A stretch of DNA of 64,000 nt from Burkholderiales bacterium (GTDB lineage: Bacteria; Pseudomonadota; Gammaproteobacteria; Burkholderiales; Burkholderiaceae_F), in NCBI GenBank assembly GCA_020248865.1, contig JADCGS010000030.1:1-64000 (forward strand), read 5' to 3'. Positions 17,725 to 27,803 of the stretch are shown piece after piece. The position numbers and the translations under genes were made by a program. The notes below the pieces were generated by a model. It saw only the letters and a list, made by a program, of their open reading frames with translations. It did not search any database and had not been told where the DNA came from. Within the stretch, counting starts at the first letter, position 1. The number at the start of each line of letters is the position of its first letter.

Positions 17725-20559
17725 ATGGCGCATGCGCCGGAAAGTGGGCTGCCCGAAGCGGTCGATCGTCCCTGGCACGCGCTGGCCGCCGACGCTGCGC
17801 TGGCGGCTTTGCGCGCGACGCGGGACGGACTGAGCACCGACGAGGCCGGCCGGCGGCTGGCGCAGCACGGCCCCAACGTGCTGGAGCGAAAGGCTGGTGT
17901 CTCGGCGGCCGGGCTGATCTGGCGCCAGATCGACAACCCCCTGATCTGGGTGCTGATCGGCAGTGCGGTCGTCGCACTGTTGGTGGACCCGGCCGACGGC
18001 ACCCAGAACGGCCTGGTGATCCTGGCGGTGGTGCTGGTGAACACGATCATCGGCTTCGCGCAGGAGTACAAGGCCGGCAAGGCGATCGAGAGCCTGAGCG
18101 CGATGGTGCCGCAGTTCGCCACCGTGGCCCGCGACGGCAGGCGCGTGCAGGTGCCGGTGGCCGAACTGGTGCCCGGCGACGTAGTGTTCCTGCAGAGCGG
18201 CGACAAGGTTCCCGCCGACATGCGCCTGATTCAGTTGCGCTCGCTGCAGATCGAGGAGGCGGCGCTGACCGGCGAGTCGGTCCCGGTGGACAAGACGACT
18301 GACCCGGTAGCCGACGAGGCCAGCCTGGGCGACCGCCGGAGCATGGCCTTCGGCGGCTCGCTGGTCTCCTGCGGCACGGGCCTTGGCGTGGTGACGACCA
18401 CCGGCAACGGCACCGAACTGGGCCGCATCAACACGATGCTGAGCCAGACCACGGCGCTGCAGACGCCCCTGAGCATCGCCCTGCGCAAGATCGGCGTGAT
18501 GCTCACCGCTGGCATCGCGGCGATCTCGGTGGTGATCCTGTGCGTGGGCACGGCGCGGGCCGTGTGGGAGGGCGGCGTGGACCTGCCGACCGGGCTGCGC
18601 GAGTCGGTCATCTTTGCCATCACGCTGGCGGTGGGCGCCATCCCCGAGGGCCTGCCCGCCATCGTGACCATCGCGCTGGCCATCGGCGTGCAGCGGATGG
18701 CTGCCCGCCGCGCCGTCGTGCGCAAACTGCCGTCGGTGGAGACGCTCGGCAGCACCACCGTGATCTGCTCAGACAAGACCGGCACCCTGACCCGCAACGA
18801 GATGACCGTGCAGGCGCTCTACCTGCCGCAGTCGGGCGAGTACCACCTGGAAGGGGCGGGCTACGCGCCGGTCGGCGGCCTGTTGCACGAGGGCCGGCCG
18901 CTCGTCAGCGCCCCCGACGACGTGCTTGTGCTGCTGCGGGCCGGCGTTCTCTGCAGCGACTCCACCCTGGAGCAGAAGGACGGTCGCTGGCAGATCACCG
19001 GCGACCCGACCGAGGGCGCGCTGGTCGCCGCCGCGGCGAAGTGCGGCATCGACGCCCCGGACACCCGGGCGCGCCATGCTCGCCTCGATGCGATCCCGTT
19101 CGAGAGCATCAACCAGTTCATGGCCACGCTGCACGACGGGTACGCCGAGGACCGCAGGATCATCATCAAGGGCGCGCCCGAAGTGGTGCTGGCGCGCTGC
19201 GCCAACGTGGACCCGGCGCCGGCGGTCCATCAGGTCGAGGCGTTCGCCAGGCAGGGCATGCGCGTGCTCGGCTTTGCGCACAAGTGGCTCGATCGCGCCG
19301 CCCTGGCGATGGAAGACTGCGCCGCAGGCTTCGAGTTCATCGGCCTGCAGGCCATGATCGATCCGCCACGGGCCGAGGTGATCGAGGCCATCGGCGCGTG
19401 CCATCGGGCCGGCATCACGGTCAAGATGATCACCGGCGACCACCGTGGCACCGCCCAGGCCATCGGCGAGCAGTTGGGCATCGCCCGGGCGGGGGAGCAG
19501 GCCGTGACCGGCGTCGAGCTTGCCGGGATGGATCAGGCCGCCCTGCGCCGGATCGTGCGCCAGCACAACGTCTTCGCCCGCGTCGCGCCGGAGCACAAGC
19601 TGGGCCTGGTGCAGGCGCTGCAGGCCAATGGCGAAGTCGCGGCGATGACCGGCGACGGCGTGAACGATGCGCCGGCACTGAAGCAGGCCAACATCGGCGT
19701 GGCGATGGGGATCACCGGCACCTCAGTGGCCAAGGAGGCCGCCGACATCGTGCTGATCGACGATGACTTCACCTCGATTGCCGCGGCGGTGGAGGAAGGC
19801 CGCCGTGTGTACGACAACCTGATCAAGTCGCTGGCCTTCGTGCTGCCCACCAACCTCGGTCTGGCGCTGATCCTGATCTACGCGGTGGCTTTCTTTCCGC
19901 TGGTGGGCAAGACCGTCGATGGTCAGGTGGTGCAGGACCTGCTGCTGCCGATGCTGCCCACCCAGCTGCTGTGGATCAACCTGGTGGCCGCCGTGGCGCT
20001 GGCCCTGCCGCTGGCCTTCGAAGCGAGGGAGCCGGACGTGATGAGCCGCCCGCCGCGCGACCCTCAGGAGCCGGTGCTCAACCGGTTCGTGCTGTTTCGC
20101 ACCGGCATGGCCGCGATCCTGATGTCCGTCGGCGCCATCGGCCTGTTCCTCTGGCGGTACGACGTCGAGATGGCCGCCCGCGCGATCACCGGACTGACGC
20201 AGGCGCAGATCGTGAGCGAGGCGCAGACGATGGCCGTCACGACAGTGATCCTGTTCCAGGTGTTCTACATGCTGAGCTGCCGCTCGCTCAGGGACTCGGT
20301 CTTCAGCATCGGCCTGTTCAGCAACAAGGCCGTGTTCGTCGGCATCGGCGCGGTGCTGGGACTGCAGGCGCTGTTCATCTACGCCCCGCCGCTGCAGGCG
20401 GTGTTCTCGACCTTCCCGCTGACGCCGCAGTCGCTGCTGCTGAGCGCGCTCGTCGGCGCAGTCATCCTGCCGGCGATTGCGCTGGAGAAGTCGGTTCGCA
20501 GGCGGCACCGCGCCCGCGCCGCTGCGGCGACCAACCGGCGCCGGCCTGCGGCGAAGTAG
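17725..20559 (+). CDS. P-type cation ATPase, probable Mn2+/Ca2+ exporter
   Basis: A 944-residue P2A-like transporting ATPase. It has a cation-ATPase N domain ([19 protein letters not shown]) and the actuator TGES loop ([13 protein letters not shown]). The M4 ion site is [12 protein letters not shown], the phosphorylation motif [14 protein letters not shown], the nucleotide-domain segment [11 protein letters not shown], the hinge [18 protein letters not shown], and the C-terminal membrane region contains [18 protein letters not shown]4 PEGLPA fits Ca2+/Mn2+ pumps, and the riboswitch leader argues for Mn2+ as the physiological signal. The ATG at 17725 is preceded by GAGGTAGGACAG. Earlier in-frame starts at 17527 and 17644 would fall within the riboswitch, and 17704 remains possible. 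Confidence 0.9.
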   Translation: MAHAPESGLPEAVDRPWHALAADAALAALRATRDGLSTDEAGRRLAQHGPNVLERKAGVSAAGLIWRQIDNPLIWVLIGSAVVALLVDPADGTQNGLVILAVVLVNTIIGFAQEYKAGKAIESLSAMVPQFATVARDGRRVQVPVAELVPGDVVFLQSGDKVPADMRLIQLRSLQIEEAALTGESVPVDKTTDPVADEASLGDRRSMAFGGSLVSCGTGLGVVTTTGNGTELGRINTMLSQTTALQTPLSIALRKIGVMLTAGIAAISVVILCVGTARAVWEGGVDLPTGLRESVIFAITLAVGAIPEGLPAIVTIALAIGVQRMAARRAVVRKLPSVETLGSTTVICSDKTGTLTRNEMTVQALYLPQSGEYHLEGAGYAPVGGLLHEGRPLVSAPDDVLVLLRAGVLCSDSTLEQKDGRWQITGDPTEGALVAAAAKCGIDAPDTRARHARLDAIPFESINQFMATLHDGYAEDRRIIIKGAPEVVLARCANVDPAPAVHQVEAFARQGMRVLGFAHKWLDRAALAMEDCAAGFEFIGLQAMIDPPRAEVIEAIGACHRAGITVKMITGDHRGTAQAIGEQLGIARAGEQAVTGVELAGMDQAALRRIVRQHNVFARVAPEHKLGLVQALQANGEVAAMTGDGVNDAPALKQANIGVAMGITGTSVAKEAADIVLIDDDFTSIAAAVEEGRRVYDNLIKSLAFVLPTNLGLALILIYAVAFFPLVGKTVDGQVVQDLLLPMLPTQLLWINLVAAVALALPLAFEAREPDVMSRPPRDPQEPVLNRFVLFRTGMAAILMSVGAIGLFLWRYDVEMAARAITGLTQAQIVSEAQTMAVTTVILFQVFYMLSCRSLRDSVFSIGLFSNKAVFVGIGAVLGLQALFIYAPPLQAVFSTFPLTPQSLLLSALVGAVILPAIALEKSVRRRHRARAAAATNRRRPAAK

Positions 20560-20615
20560 AGGTTCACGCGGGCGCTGCACGGCGGGCCGCCCGCGGCCGG
20601 CACGCCCGAGGCCCT

Positions 20616-20818
20616 GGCCCGGATGTTTCACCCGGTCGCCCCCTGCATCCACGATTGGCCTCTGTCAGCCGCGGTGGCAGCCTGCACTGGGCCAAAGCCA
20701 TTTGGGTTGGCCGGGCCTACGCGGGCTGGCGCGGCGCCGCCGCCTTCGCAGCGCCTGCCCCCGCGCAGGCGGAAGCGTCCGCGCCAGTCCCGCGTCCCTC
20801 CTGAAACATCCAGGCTAG
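20616..20818. repeat. 203-bp inverted-repeat-bounded segment (GGATGTTTCA copies B and C)
   Basis: The 326-bp gap after the ATPase holds no gene that I can recognise. It is framed by ggcccggatgtttcaccc on the left and ctgaaacatccaggctag on the right, so the ends are inverted copies of one motif. The right end extends the match to copy A at 8026 (CTAGCC-GGATGTTTCA followed by AGGGACxCGGGA). This fits a small non-autonomous element or a pair of insertions. No transposase is present. Confidence 0.5.
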
Positions 20819-20885
20819 CCCTTGCCGCGACCGTCTGGCATCCCGGGGCGCTGGTCGCCCGCACTGCGGCAAGCGGGCATGGCGC

Positions 20886-21647
20886 TTACTCCGGCACCCA
20901 ATCGAACTGCGTGGCGCCGAGCTCGAACAGCCCCAGCCCGGCCTCGCGCATCGGCAGGCGCAGCCGTAGCGCGCCGTCGGGGCCGGCAACGGTGCTGCCG
21001 CCGCCTTCCACGCTTTCTTCCGGACGGTTCAGCGCGTTCGGCCAGTTGGTGTGCACCACGTGCGCCTGCGTGGCCGCAGCCAGTTGCTGCACGTGGCGGA
21101 CGTAGGCCGGCGGGTCGGTGCGCGGCTTCTCGGGGTCCTGGCGCAGCCAGCCCGGCACGACGATGAGGTCGACATGGCCCGGCGGCAGCGCCGGGGCGAT
21201 CTGCGGCCAGTCCTCGACCTCGCGGCAGATCACCGCCGAGCAGCGCAGTCCCTGCAGCAGACCGGTCGGGCGGGCGGTGCCGCGGTTGAAGAAAGTGGCC
21301 TCGGGATCGGTGAGGCCCTGCTTGGAGATGTCGGCCACCCGCTCGCCCTGCTCGTCGATCAGCACCTGTGTGATGAAGCGCTCGCCCGCGCTGCCGAAGG
21401 TGGGCGCGCCGACACTGACCGCCAGCCGCAGCGCACGCGCCTGCGCCTGCACGGCCGCCAGCGCCGCCGCGACGCGGTGCGGCTGCGCCTCGTCGCCGAT
21501 GCGGCGGTGAAAGCCGGTGATGGCCAGCTCGGCGAAGCAGCACAGTTGCGCGCCATGGCCGTGCGCCCGCTCCATGGCCTGCAAAATGGCGGCGAGGTTC
21601 TCCGCCGTCGTCCAGCGCATGGCGATTTGCGCGATCGCGACCTTCAT
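20886..21647 (-). CDS. Nitrilase-superfamily carbon-nitrogen hydrolase
   Basis: Predicted amidase-type C-N hydrolase of 253 residues. The Glu-Lys-Cys triad is visible as Glu in CFAELAITGF, Lys in ISKQGLTDPE and Cys in SAVICREVEDWPQ. The N-terminus KVAIAQIAMRWTTAENL is the usual first strand. The substrate is unknown. The ATG overlaps the stop of the upstream BtuF-like gene (ATGA), so the pair is likely translationally coupled. Confidence 0.88.
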   Translation of the reverse strand: MKVAIAQIAMRWTTAENLAAILQAMERAHGHGAQLCCFAELAITGFHRRIGDEAQPHRVAAALAAVQAQARALRLAVSVGAPTFGSAGERFITQVLIDEQGERVADISKQGLTDPEATFFNRGTARPTGLLQGLRCSAVICREVEDWPQIAPALPPGHVDLIVVPGWLRQDPEKPRTDPPAYVRHVQQLAAATQAHVVHTNWPNALNRPEESVEGGGSTVAGPDGALRLRLPMREAGLGLFELGATQFDWVPE

Positions 21648-22486
21648 GGCGGGCCCGCCGGGTGCGCCAGGCTCTGCCGGCGTCGTTCGCGCAGGTAGCG
21701 CAGCCCGGCGATCGCGCGCGAGCCGTACCAGCTCGTCATCTCGGCGTCGATCAGCTCCACCGGCACCGACGCGAAGCGCGCCTGCACTTCGGCGCGGTCG
21801 GCCGCGCCGAACGGGTACGGCTCGCTCGACAGCAGCACGCGCTCGACGCGCGGGATCTCGGCCGCCAGCTCCACCGTCGGGTAGCGCGCGGCGCCGGCAA
21901 AGCCGCCGGGTGGGTAGGGCACGTCCCAGCCAACCAGCGCCAGCATGCCGGCGATGTAGGTGTCGCCGGCCACCGTCATCCAGGGCTCGCGCCACACCAG
22001 GTACAGCACGCGCTCGGGGCGCCAGGGGCTGGCGCGGCAGGCCACGAGTTCGCGCTCGAGCGCGTTGCACAGGGTCTCGGCAGCGGCCGTCGCGTGAAAC
22101 AGCGCACCCATCAACCGGTACAGCGGCAGGTTGTCCTCGGGCCGCTGCGGGTGGGTGACGACGATGCAGGGCACGAACTCGCGCAGCGCCGCCACCAGCG
22201 GGGCGTCGTTCTCGTCCACGTTGACGATCACGTGCGTCGGCGCCAGCGCGCGCAGCCGGCCGAGGTTCACGTCCTTGGTGCCGCCGACCTTGGGCACGGC
22301 GTCGATGGCCGGCCGCGGGTGCACGCAGAAGCCGGTGCGGCCGACCAGCCGGTCCGCCATGCCCAGGTCGAACAGCAGTTCGGTGATGCTGGGCACCAGC
22401 GAGACGATGCGGCAGGCGGCGCCGGCGGGCTGGTGCCGCGTGCCGAGGGCATCGACCAGCGGGTCCGGGGTGGCGGGCAGCGGCAT
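21644..22486 (-). CDS. BtuF-like helical-backbone metal/cobalamin-binding protein
   Basis: A 280-residue protein of the periplasmic-binding-protein-like type III fold. Motifs are RIVSLVPSITELLFDLGMAD, VGRTGFCVHP, VGGTKDVNLGRLRALAPTHV and YLVWREPWMTVAGDTYIAGML. These match the cobalamin/iron-siderophore binding family (PF01497), usually partnered with BtuCD-type transporters. None is encoded nearby, and no clear signal peptide precedes the domain. The role may therefore be cytoplasmic, or export may depend on a different start. The ATG at 22486 begins just before the domain; upstream codons are the shadow of a tandem repeat. Confidence 0.8.
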   Translation of the reverse strand: MPLPATPDPLVDALGTRHQPAGAACRIVSLVPSITELLFDLGMADRLVGRTGFCVHPRPAIDAVPKVGGTKDVNLGRLRALAPTHVIVNVDENDAPLVAALREFVPCIVVTHPQRPEDNLPLYRLMGALFHATAAAETLCNALERELVACRASPWRPERVLYLVWREPWMTVAGDTYIAGMLALVGWDVPYPPGGFAGAARYPTVELAAEIPRVERVLLSSEPYPFGAADRAEVQARFASVPVELIDAEMTSWYGSRAIAGLRYLRERRRQSLAHPAGPP

Positions 22487-22508
22487 GGCGCGCGGTGGCG
22501 GCCGTGGC

Positions 22509-23432
22509 CTAACCGGCGCGGTCCGACGCGTCGTCCGGCCGAGCGCCTGCCGCCGCGCCGGCCGCCGGGCTCGCGGCGGCCGTGGTGGCCGTGGTGGCCG
22601 TGGCGGTCGTGGCGGTCGTGGCGGTCGTGGCGGTCGTGGAGGTCGTGGCGGGTGTGGTGATCGTCGTGGCGGCGTCGCGCGGCTTGCGCTGGCGGCCGGC
22701 GAAGGCGCGGTCGAACAGTGCATTGGGCAGCAGGCGCAGCAGCTTGGCCACCACCCCCATGGGCCACGGGATCACGGTGTAGCTCACCTGCCGCTCGATG
22801 GCCCGCGCCGCGCGTGCGGCGAACACGTCGGGGTCGGTCAGGAACGGCATCGGATACGGGTTGCGCGCGGTCAGCGGCGTGCGGATGAAGCCCGGCGCGA
22901 TGGTCACCACCCGCACCCCGGAGCCGCGCAGTCCGACGCGCAGGCTTTCCAGGTAGGTGATGGCGGCCGCCTTGCTGGCGCAGTAGGCCTCCGTGCCCGG
23001 CAGGCCGCGGATGCCGGCCACGCTGGCCACGCCCACCAGCGTGCCGCGCCCGCGCGCGCGCATGGCAGCCATGAAGGGGTGGAAGGTGTAGGCCAGCGCG
23101 AACACGTTGGTCGCGTAGATGCGCTCGAGTGCGGCGAGGTCCTCGTAGTGCTCGGTCAGCACGCCGGCGGAAATGCCGGCGTTGGCGATGACCACGTCGG
23201 TGCCGCCGCTGGCGGCAGTGGCCTGCTCGAAGGCGTGCGCGGCGGCGATCAGCGCGTCCTTGTCGGTCACGTCGACCGCATAGCGGTGGTGCGCGCCCGG
23301 CAGCGAGGCGGCCAGTTGCGCCAGCACTTCCGCACGCCGCGCCACCAGGCCGAGGGTGGCGCCGCGGCGCGCGTACTCGGCCGCCAGCGCTGCGCCAATG
23401 CCGCTGGAGGCGCCGGTGATGAAGACGTTCAT
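22509..23432 (-). CDS. SDR-family oxidoreductase with a Thr/Ala repeat tail
   Basis: Classical short-chain dehydrogenase/reductase. It has TGASSGIGAALA (cofactor loop), VIANAGIS, the catalytic Ser in VGVASVAGIRG and YCASKAA, with Tyr and Lys in the YxxxK arrangement. Substrate unknown. The core ends near residue 255, and the last 45 residues or so are a Thr/Ala repeat (TTATTATTA type) encoded by a 9-bp tandem repeat, an unusual low-complexity extension. The gene lies 73 bp after dsbA and 22 bp before the BtuF-like gene, all on one strand. Confidence 0.9.
   Translation of the reverse strand: MNVFITGASSGIGAALAAEYARRGATLGLVARRAEVLAQLAASLPGAHHRYAVDVTDKDALIAAAHAFEQATAASGGTDVVIANAGISAGVLTEHYEDLAALERIYATNVFALAYTFHPFMAAMRARGRGTLVGVASVAGIRGLPGTEAYCASKAAAITYLESLRVGLRGSGVRVVTIAPGFIRTPLTARNPYPMPFLTDPDVFAARAARAIERQVSYTVIPWPMGVVAKLLRLLPNALFDRAFAGRQRKPRDAATTITTPATTSTTATTATTATTATATTATTAAASPAAGAAAGARPDDASDRAG
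22577..22670. repeat. 9-bp tandem repeat (unit gtggcggtc)
   Basis: About ten imperfect units of gtgg(c/t)(g/c)(g/t) type, including four near-identical gtggcggtc copies. They encode the Thr/Ala tail of the SDR protein on the minus strand. The array keeps the frame open and has no spacers, so it is a minisatellite and not a CRISPR. Confidence 0.85.
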
Positions 23433-23505
23433 GCGGCCGGGCCGGCGTGCGGGCGCAGCCGCACGGCCGTGCCGCTGACTTTGACCATCGGCACGCCGCC
23501 GGCCG

Positions 23506-24186
23506 TTACTTCTTGGCCGCGCCGCCGCGCTCGCGCCGCGCCCGGTCGATCAGGAAGTTCAGCGTCGTCAGGAATTCCTCCAGGCCGCCGGCATCGGCCG
23601 GCGAGGTCAGCCACTTGCCGTCCACCGTCACGTTCGGCGTGCCTTCGATCTTGTAGGCCTGCCACACCTGGGCGGCCCGGTTGGTGCGCGCGGACACCGT
23701 GAAGGAGTTGTAGTTGTCGAGCCAGGCCTTGCGATCGACGCCCTGAGCGGCCATGAAGTCGGCGATCTCGTTGCTGTCGAGCAGGCGCCGTCTTTCCTTG
23801 TGATAAGCCGTGAACACGCGCGGGTGCAGGTCGTCCACGCGCTTGATGGCCTCCAGCGTGTAGTAGATGCGGGTGTGCGGCTGGCGCTGGGCATCGAAGG
23901 CCACCGGCAGGCGGCGATACACCACGTCGGGCGGCAGCCGCTTGCGCCATGCCTCCAGCGCCGGCTCGACCGCGTTGCACGCCGGGCAGCCGTACCAGAA
24001 GAACTCGAGCACCTCGATCTGGCCCCCTTCCACCGGCTGCGGCGGGCGCACCGGCTTGAACTCCTTGCCCTCGGTGGGCGTACGGCCCATGGGCTGGGCC
24101 CGGCCGGCCAGCGGAGCGGCAAGGCCGCTCAGGCCGCCTGCGACGGCCAGCGCGATCAGTTGACGGCGATGCAGGTGCGAAGTCAT
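23506..24186 (-). CDS. dsbA: Periplasmic thiol:disulfide interchange protein DsbA
   Basis: A 226-residue DsbA-like oxidase that introduces disulfides into exported proteins. The N-terminus is a signal (HRRQLIALAVAGGLSGLAAPLAGRAQP) containing adjacent arginines. The thioredoxin-fold active site is CPAC in FFWYGCPACNAVEPALEAW, and the cis-proline loop is GTPNVTVDG. The context, argS then a SPOR protein then dsbA then an SDR on one strand, is the usual order in Burkholderiales. Confidence 0.95.
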   Translation of the reverse strand: MTSHLHRRQLIALAVAGGLSGLAAPLAGRAQPMGRTPTEGKEFKPVRPPQPVEGGQIEVLEFFWYGCPACNAVEPALEAWRKRLPPDVVYRRLPVAFDAQRQPHTRIYYTLEAIKRVDDLHPRVFTAYHKERRRLLDSNEIADFMAAQGVDRKAWLDNYNSFTVSARTNRAAQVWQAYKIEGTPNVTVDGKWLTSPADAGGLEEFLTTLNFLIDRARRERGGAAKK

Positions 24187-24311
24187 GGGCTGTCCTTTGG
24201 CGTGTTGCAGTCGTTGACCGTGGAGCGGCGGCGCAGTTCAGGGGCGCCCGCTGACCGGGACCGGCCGGCTGCGGCCCGGTGGGGCGCCTGCGCCGGCCGG
24301 CGGCCCGCCGC

Positions 24312-24866
24312 CTACTTCACCGGGACCAGTTGCGAATCGATGTTGTTGTCGGCGAGCAGCTTGCGGATGCGGTTGATGTCGTCCGTCGAGCCGTAAGGGC
24401 CCAGGCGGACACGGTACAGCGTGGCGCCACCCTGCTCGACCGGGGAGATCTTGGCATCGAAGCCCAGCAGCGCCAGCCGCGCGCGCAGGCTGTCGGCGTC
24501 CTCGGTCGTGCGGAAGGCGCCCGCCTGCAGCAGGAAGCGGCCGCCGTCGTTCTTGCTGGCGGCGGCCTGCTGCGCGGCCTTCTCGGCGGCCGCCTGCACC
24601 TCGGCATTGGACTCGATCTTCGGCGCAGTTTCGCCCGGCGGGGGGGGCGGATTGGGGGCCTGGCCGTACAGCGGCTTGTTCGGATCGGGCAGCTTGCCGT
24701 CGGCACCGGGCTTGATGTTTTCGGTCGGCCGCTGCACCTTGTTGACGAACGGGATCGGTGCGTTGGTCAGGTAGATGGCTACCGCCACGGCGATGCCCAG
24801 CCCCACCACCAGCCCGACCACGAAGCCGATCAGCGCGCTGCCGCGTTGTTTCTCTGCGCTTTGCAT
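24312..24866 (-). CDS. SPOR-domain membrane protein
   Basis: A 184-residue bitopic protein. It has a short cytoplasmic N-terminus, a transmembrane helix (ALIGFVVGLVVGLGIAVAVA), and a Pro-rich periplasmic linker. The C-terminal SPOR domain (GGRFLLQAGAFRTTEDADSL...RVRLGPY) binds denuded septal peptidoglycan. FtsN-like proteins share this architecture, but without further motifs it is better left as a SPOR protein. The linker contains an 8-G homopolymer in the DNA (24640-24647) encoding part of a Pro run. Confidence 0.92.
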   Translation of the reverse strand: MQSAEKQRGSALIGFVVGLVVGLGIAVAVAIYLTNAPIPFVNKVQRPTENIKPGADGKLPDPNKPLYGQAPNPPPPPGETAPKIESNAEVQAAAEKAAQQAAASKNDGGRFLLQAGAFRTTEDADSLRARLALLGFDAKISPVEQGGATLYRVRLGPYGSTDDINRIRKLLADNNIDSQLVPVK

Positions 24867-24982
24867 GGGCCGGGAGTTTAAGGGGCGTGCCGAGGCGTCG
24901 CTCCAGGCGCGCCCGCAGCGCGGTGCCGCCATCGGTGGCCGCCGCCCGCTGCTCCTCGCCCGAGGGTCCGGCCTGGACTGGC

Positions 24983-26719
24983 TCACATCCTCTCGGGAGC
25001 GCCCACACCCAGGAGCGCCAGCCCGTTGCGCAGCACCTGGCGCGCCGCCAGCAGCAGCGCCAGCCGGGCCTCCCGTGTCGGCGCCTCGTCCACCAGCACG
25101 CGCTCGGCGTTGTAGAAGGCATGGAAGTCGGCGGCCAGATCCTTCAGGTAGAAGCAGAGCTGGTGCGGCGCGAGCTCCTCGGTGGCCGTGGCCAGCAGCT
25201 CCGGGTAGGCGGCCAGCCGCTGCAGCAGCGCCAGTTCCCGGGGCGCGCCGAGCGGCGACAGGTCGATGCCGGCCGCGCGCGCCTCCTCCAGGCCGAGCCC
25301 GCGCTCGGCCGCCTGCGCCAGCACCGAGCAGATGCGCGCGTGGGCGTACTGCAGGTAGTACACCGGGTTGTCCTCCGACTGCGACAGCGCAAGGTCCACG
25401 TCGAAGGCAAACTCGGTGTCGGCCCGGCGCGAGGCGAGGAAGAAGCGGGTCGCATCCTTGCCCACCCAGTCGATGAGATCGCGCAGCGTCACGTAGGTGC
25501 CGGTGCGCTTGCTCATCTTCACTTCCTCGCCGCCCTTCATGACCCGCACCATCTTGTGCAGCAGATAGTCCGGAAAGCCGGCCGGAACCGGTACGCCGAG
25601 CGCCTGGCCCGCGGCCTGCAGGCCGGCACGCACGCGCGCCACGGTGCCGAAGTGATCCGAGCCCTGCACGTTGATGACCTTGGCAAAGCCGCGCTGGAAC
25701 TTGGTGACGTGATAGGCCACGTCCGGCACGAAATAGGTGAAGGTGCCGTCGGACTTGCGCATCACGCGGTCCTTGTCGTCCTGGCCCGGGCCGCCAAAGC
25801 CCGCCGTGCCGCCGATCTGCGTGGTCCGCAGCCACAGCGCGCCCTCGGCCTCGTAGGTCAGGCCCGAGTCGACCATCGCCTGCACCGCCGCCTGCACCTT
25901 GCCCTCGGCGTACAGCGACGACTCGAGATAGAACACGTCGAAGCGAACGCCGAAGGCCGCCAGATCCAGGTCCTGCTCGTGGCGCAGGTAGGCCACCGCA
26001 AAGCGGCGGATGTTCTCCAGGTCCTCGGCGTTGCCGCTGGCAGTCACCGGCGCGCCGTCGCGCGCGGTCTGCGTCTTGCGCGCCAGGAACTCGCGCGCGA
26101 TGTCGGCGATGTAGTCGCCCTTGTAGCCCACCGCCTCCTCGTCGATGCTCGCGCCCTGCAACTGGCGCACGCGCAACTGCACCGACCGGGCGAGCGTGTC
26201 GATCTGCACGCCGGCGTCGTTGTAGTAGAACTCGCGCGTTACCTGCCAGCCCTGGGTGGCGAGCAGGTTGGCCAGCGCATCGCCGAGCGCTGCCTGGCGC
26301 GCGTGGCCCACGTGCAGCGGGCCGGTCGGATTGGCCGAGACGAACTCCACCATGACGCGCCGGCCGGCGTGCGTGGCCGCGGTGCCGAAGCCGTCGCGCT
26401 CGTGCAGCACCTGGCGCACCACCGCCTGCTTGGCGCCGGCGGCCAGACGCAGGTTGATGAAGCCCGGCCCGGCCAGCTCCGCGCTGTCGATCAGCCCGCT
26501 GGCAGCGGGGTTGACTCGCAGCGCATCGACGATCGCGGTAGCGACCTCGCGTGGGTTCTTCTTGAGGGCCTTGGCCACCTGCAGCGCGACGTTGCAGGCC
26601 AGATCGCCGTGCGCCTGCACCTTGGGGCGCTCCAGCTCGACGGCGGCGGCAGGCGCTCCGATGCCGGCGAGCGCCTGACGGATCAGGTCGGCGACCTGCT
26701 GTTTGTGTTGGGCAAGCAC
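24983..26719 (-). CDS. argS: Arginyl-tRNA synthetase
   Basis: Class I synthetase charging tRNA-Arg. The 578-residue protein has the N-terminal Add-1 domain, the ATP motif [20 protein letters not shown] (HVGH variant of HIGH), the KMSKR signature ([15 protein letters not shown]) and a helical anticodon-binding C-terminus ending [11 protein letters not shown] place the start at GTG 26719 ([17 protein letters not shown]), matching the family's usual N-terminus. No in-frame ATG lies close by. Expression would come from the repeat-rich spacer upstream. Confidence 0.95.
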   Translation of the reverse strand: MLAQHKQQVADLIRQALAGIGAPAAAVELERPKVQAHGDLACNVALQVAKALKKNPREVATAIVDALRVNPAASGLIDSAELAGPGFINLRLAAGAKQAVVRQVLHERDGFGTAATHAGRRVMVEFVSANPTGPLHVGHARQAALGDALANLLATQGWQVTREFYYNDAGVQIDTLARSVQLRVRQLQGASIDEEAVGYKGDYIADIAREFLARKTQTARDGAPVTASGNAEDLENIRRFAVAYLRHEQDLDLAAFGVRFDVFYLESSLYAEGKVQAAVQAMVDSGLTYEAEGALWLRTTQIGGTAGFGGPGQDDKDRVMRKSDGTFTYFVPDVAYHVTKFQRGFAKVINVQGSDHFGTVARVRAGLQAAGQALGVPVPAGFPDYLLHKMVRVMKGGEEVKMSKRTGTYVTLRDLIDWVGKDATRFFLASRRADTEFAFDVDLALSQSEDNPVYYLQYAHARICSVLAQAAERGLGLEEARAAGIDLSPLGAPRELALLQRLAAYPELLATATEELAPHQLCFYLKDLAADFHAFYNAERVLVDEAPTREARLALLLAARQVLRNGLALLGVGAPERM

Positions 26720-27029
26720 GGCAACGACGTGGGAGTGGGCAAAGACTGGGCAGTCTACCGACCGGTGCGGTGCCAGCCGCGTGTGCCGATCGTCCCGACG
26801 ACGCCGAGCGCGCAGATGGCGCAGGTGGCGCAGGTGTTGCAGGCGGCGCAGGTGTCGCCGAGTGCGCCTGGCACGCCCGGGGCGCGCCCCGATGAGGCCC
26901 GCGTTGTGCCCTCGGTTGTGCCCCGGGATATGCCCCGGGATATGCCCCGGGATGTGCACCGAAGACGCCCGGGTTGCGCCGCACTCGCGCCCGGGTCGCA
27001 CCGGGCGCCCCAGCCCGCCGCGCCGCGGG
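26720..27029. repeat. Spacer with two minisatellites upstream of argS
   Basis: 310 bp between the VIT-family gene and argS without a credible gene. It carries a 9-bp array (unit gcgcaggtg, about 26809-26857) and a 12-bp array (unit gccccgggatat, about 26917-26958, three near-exact copies and one diverged). Reading frames run through it on both strands only because the units are multiples of three. Confidence 0.75.
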
Positions 27030-27728
27030 TCAGGCAACCGCCGTGCCGAACAGCCGCCCGACCAGCGCCGTGAGCGCCATCGCGGCCGCTCCCCAGAGCG
27101 CGACGCGCGCCGCCCCCACGCCGATCTTGGCCCCGCCGGTGTAGGCGGCCAGCGCCCCGAGCGCGGCCAGGAATACGAGCGACGTGCCGGCCACCACCGG
27201 CACCACGGCGGCCATCGGCACGATCGCCGCGCACGCCAGCGGCAGGATGGCGCCGGCCGCAAAAGTGCCGGCCGAGGTGACGGCGGCCTGCAGCGGTCGC
27301 GCGGCGAGGTGCTCGCTGATACCCAGCTCGTCGCGTGCGTGCGCCTTGAGGGCGTCCTGCGCCATCAGTTGCTCGGCGACCTGGGCTGCCAGGTCTTCGC
27401 TCAGGCCGCGCTGGCGATAGATGCCGATCAGCTCGCGCCGCTCGGCCTCGGGTTCGGCCGCCAGCTCCGCGCGCTCGCGCTCCAGATCGGCGCGCTCGGT
27501 GTCCGACTGCGAACTGACGCTGACGTACTCGCCGGCGGCCATCGACATCGCGCCGGCCACCAGCGCGGCCAGCCCGGCCACCAGCACCTCCTCGCGTGCC
27601 GTGCCGGCAGCAGCGACGCCGACGATCAGGCTGGCGGTGGAGACGATGCCGTCGTTGGCGCCGAGCACCGCGGCGCGCAGCCAGCCGATTCGTTCGGTGC
27701 GATGTCGTTCCAGGTGGCGGGGTCGCAT
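27030..27728 (-). CDS. VIT1/CCC1-family transporter-like protein
   Basis: A 232-residue membrane protein of the VIT family, whose eukaryotic members move Fe2+/Mn2+ into vacuoles. Family marks are [52 protein letters not shown], a charged cytoplasmic segment, and paired C-terminal spans ([32 protein letters not shown]). Bacterial members are poorly characterised; iron or manganese transport is inferred from the family. Confidence 0.92.
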   Translation of the reverse strand: MRPRHLERHRTERIGWLRAAVLGANDGIVSTASLIVGVAAAGTAREEVLVAGLAALVAGAMSMAAGEYVSVSSQSDTERADLERERAELAAEPEAERRELIGIYRQRGLSEDLAAQVAEQLMAQDALKAHARDELGISEHLAARPLQAAVTSAGTFAAGAILPLACAAIVPMAAVVPVVAGTSLVFLAALGALAAYTGGAKIGVGAARVALWGAAAMALTALVGRLFGTAVA

Positions 27729-27803
27729 GGCCAGGCAGGGCGGAGCCGCAGATGCCCCATTGTGGCGCCCGCCCGGCGCGCCGGCCTTGACCTGGGCCGG
27801 CGG

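Noticed and set aside
22577..22670. Possible CRISPR-like array of gtggcggtc units
   Set aside because: Units are 9 bp, contiguous and without spacers, and they lie within an SDR gene; this is a minisatellite.
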